Shown here one piece after another: positions 4,505 to 5,571 of a DNA stretch of 5,571 nt. The notes under the pieces were generated by a model. That model saw nothing but the letters and a program-made list of their open reading frames with translations. It did no database searches and was not told where the DNA came from. The position numbers and the translations under genes were made by a program. Position 1 is the first letter of the stretch, and every line of letters begins with the position of its first letter. The DNA is from Arthrobacter sp. (GTDB lineage Bacteria; Actinomycetota; Actinomycetes; Actinomycetales; Micrococcaceae), in contig JAODMA010000242.1 of assembly GCA_025464545.1 (NCBI GenBank), forward strand, positions 1 through 5,571. Reading direction: 5' to 3'.

Positions 4505-5571
4505 ATGGACCGCCAGCAAGAGTTTGTCCTGCGGACGATCGAGGAGCGCGACGTGCGGTTTGTGCGTCTGTGGTTCACCGACGTCGTGGGATCGCTGAAG
4601 TCGGTGGCGCTGGCCCCGGCCGAGGTGGAAGGCGCGTTCGAGGAAGGCCTGGGCTTTGACGGCTCCTCCATTGAGGGACTGGCCCGCGTCTTCGAATCCG
4701 ACATGCTGGCCCAGCCGGACCCGGCCACCTTCCAGATCCTGCCTTGGCGCGGTGAGACGGAAGCGACCTCGCGGATGTTCTGCGACATCCTGACGCCCGA
4801 CGGCGAACCCTCCGCGGCGGATCCCCGCAACGTGCTCAAGCGCAACCTGGCCAAGGCCGCGGATATGGGGTTCACCTGCTACACCCATCCCGAGATCGAG
4901 TTCTACCTGCTGAAGTCCCAGGCGCCGGGGCCCGACGGTGCGCCGGTACCGGTCGATGAGGGCGGCTACTTCGACCACGTCCCAGGCGGCGTGGCCCAGG
5001 ACTTCCGCCGCACAGCGGTGACGATGCTCGAATCGGTGGGCATCTCGGTGGAGTTCAGCCATCATGAGGCCGGGCCCGGGCAGAACGAGATCGACCTGCG
5101 CTACGCGGATGCCCTGCAGACGGCGGACAACATCATGACGTTCCGGACGGTGATCAAGGAAGTCGCGCTGCAGCAGGGAACCTACGCCACCTTCATGCCA
5201 AAACCATTCACGGCCCACCCGGGCTCCGGCATGCACACCCATTTCTCGCTCTTCGAGGGCGACACCAACGCTTTCTACGAGGCCGGGGCCGAGTTCCAGC
5301 TCTCCGAGACCGCCCGGCAGTTCATCGCCGGCATCCTCAAGCACGCCCCCGAGTTCACCGCAGTGACCAACCAGTTCGTGAACTCCTACAAGCGGCTGTG
5401 GGGCGGGGGAGAGGCACCGAGCTACCTGAGCTGGGGCCACAACAACCGGTCCGCCCTGGTCCGGGTGCCGCTGTACAAGCCCGGCAAGGGCCAGTCGGCA
5501 CGGATTGAGTACCGCGGGATCGACTCCGCGGCCAACCCCTACCTCGCCTACGCGGTGCTGCTCGGCGCCGG
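4505..5571 (+). CDS. glnA2: Glutamine synthetase type I, alpha class, GlnA2-like (3' end outside window)
   Basis: Glutamine synthetase makes glutamine from glutamate, ammonia and ATP. 355 residues are visible of about 446 expected. The start MDRQQEFVLRTIEERDVRFV closely resembles mycobacterial GlnA2. Visible active-site features, by similarity to the enteric enzyme, are FDGSSIEG (51-58, with ammonia-site D52), metal ligands E130 and E132 (HPEIEF), E188 and E195 (HHEAGPGQNEID), H244 (PGSGMHTH), the flap Glu E303 (GGGEAP), and E335 with R337 (IEYR). R61 aligns with Arg62 of the Bacillus alpha-class enzyme, which mediates feedback inhibition. The region where beta-class enzymes carry the adenylylated tyrosine is beyond the window. 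The ATG at 4505 has AAAGAGG (4493-4499) 5 nt upstream. An in-frame ATG at 4484 has no properly spaced site and is disfavoured. The enzyme acts in the cytoplasm as a dodecamer. In M. tuberculosis GlnA1 is the main synthetase and GlnA2 is accessory; whether that holds here is unknown. Confidence 0.95.
   Translation, partial: MDRQQEFVLRTIEERDVRFVRLWFTDVVGSLKSVALAPAEVEGAFEEGLGFDGSSIEGLARVFESDMLAQPDPATFQILPWRGETEATSRMFCDILTPDGEPSAADPRNVLKRNLAKAADMGFTCYTHPEIEFYLLKSQAPGPDGAPVPVDEGGYFDHVPGGVAQDFRRTAVTMLESVGISVEFSHHEAGPGQNEIDLRYADALQTADNIMTFRTVIKEVALQQGTYATFMPKPFTAHPGSGMHTHFSLFEGDTNAFYEAGAEFQLSETARQFIAGILKHAPEFTAVTNQFVNSYKRLWGGGEAPSYLSWGHNNRSALVRVPLYKPGKGQSARIEYRGIDSAANPYLAYAVLLGA

Noticed and set aside
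4385..5440. 351-codon minus strand open frame opposite glnA2
   Set aside because: Shadow of glutamine synthetase; it would also run across the glnA2 promoter region and shows no motif.
1..5571. CRISPR arrays, transposon ends, tRNA or rRNA genes, phage genes
   Set aside because: Looked for on both strands; no periodic repeats, integrase/transposase frames or RNA-gene signatures were found.

Overview
This is an ordinary chromosomal segment of a high-GC actinobacterium. The proteins look most like those of Micrococcaceae (Arthrobacter or a close relative). That assignment rests on recalled similarity of the polyphosphate glucokinase, the type Ic methionine aminopeptidase, GlnA2 and the small SPOR-like protein, and on strong G/C preference at third codon positions. 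No mobile element, CRISPR array, tRNA or rRNA was seen, and I did not find a novel multi-gene system. The most interesting signals are regulatory DNA between housekeeping genes.

Layout, left to right. (1) The 3' end of hisD (histidinol dehydrogenase) on +, ending at 397. (2) A 151-bp gap with two NrdR boxes around a promoter, then nrdR on + from a GTG at 549, not from the longer upstream ATG. (3) A strong hairpin (1072-1111) between the convergent nrdR and ppgK genes. (4) On the minus strand, map (methionine aminopeptidase, start 2890) followed by ppgK (polyphosphate glucokinase, TTG start at 1922), probably one operon. map appears to be leaderless. (5) Divergent from map, a 54-aa acidic SPOR-like protein on + (3037-3201), whose upstream region can form two competing hairpins. 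(6) panB (ketopantoate hydroxymethyltransferase) on minus, with a 48-aa low-complexity N-terminal extension and a possible leaderless start. (7) A 265-bp divergent intergenic region with a perfect 17-bp inverted repeat and repeated short palindromes, then glnA2 (type I glutamine synthetase, alpha class) on +, cut by the window end.

Functionally these are unrelated housekeeping steps: histidine synthesis, control of ribonucleotide reductase, N-terminal methionine removal, glucose phosphorylation from polyphosphate, pantothenate/CoA synthesis and glutamine synthesis. The panB/glnA2 proximity recalls mycobacteria, where panB lies near glnA2. The clearest regulatory logic is NrdR binding at its own promoter. 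The other regulatory proposals are weaker and are marked so.
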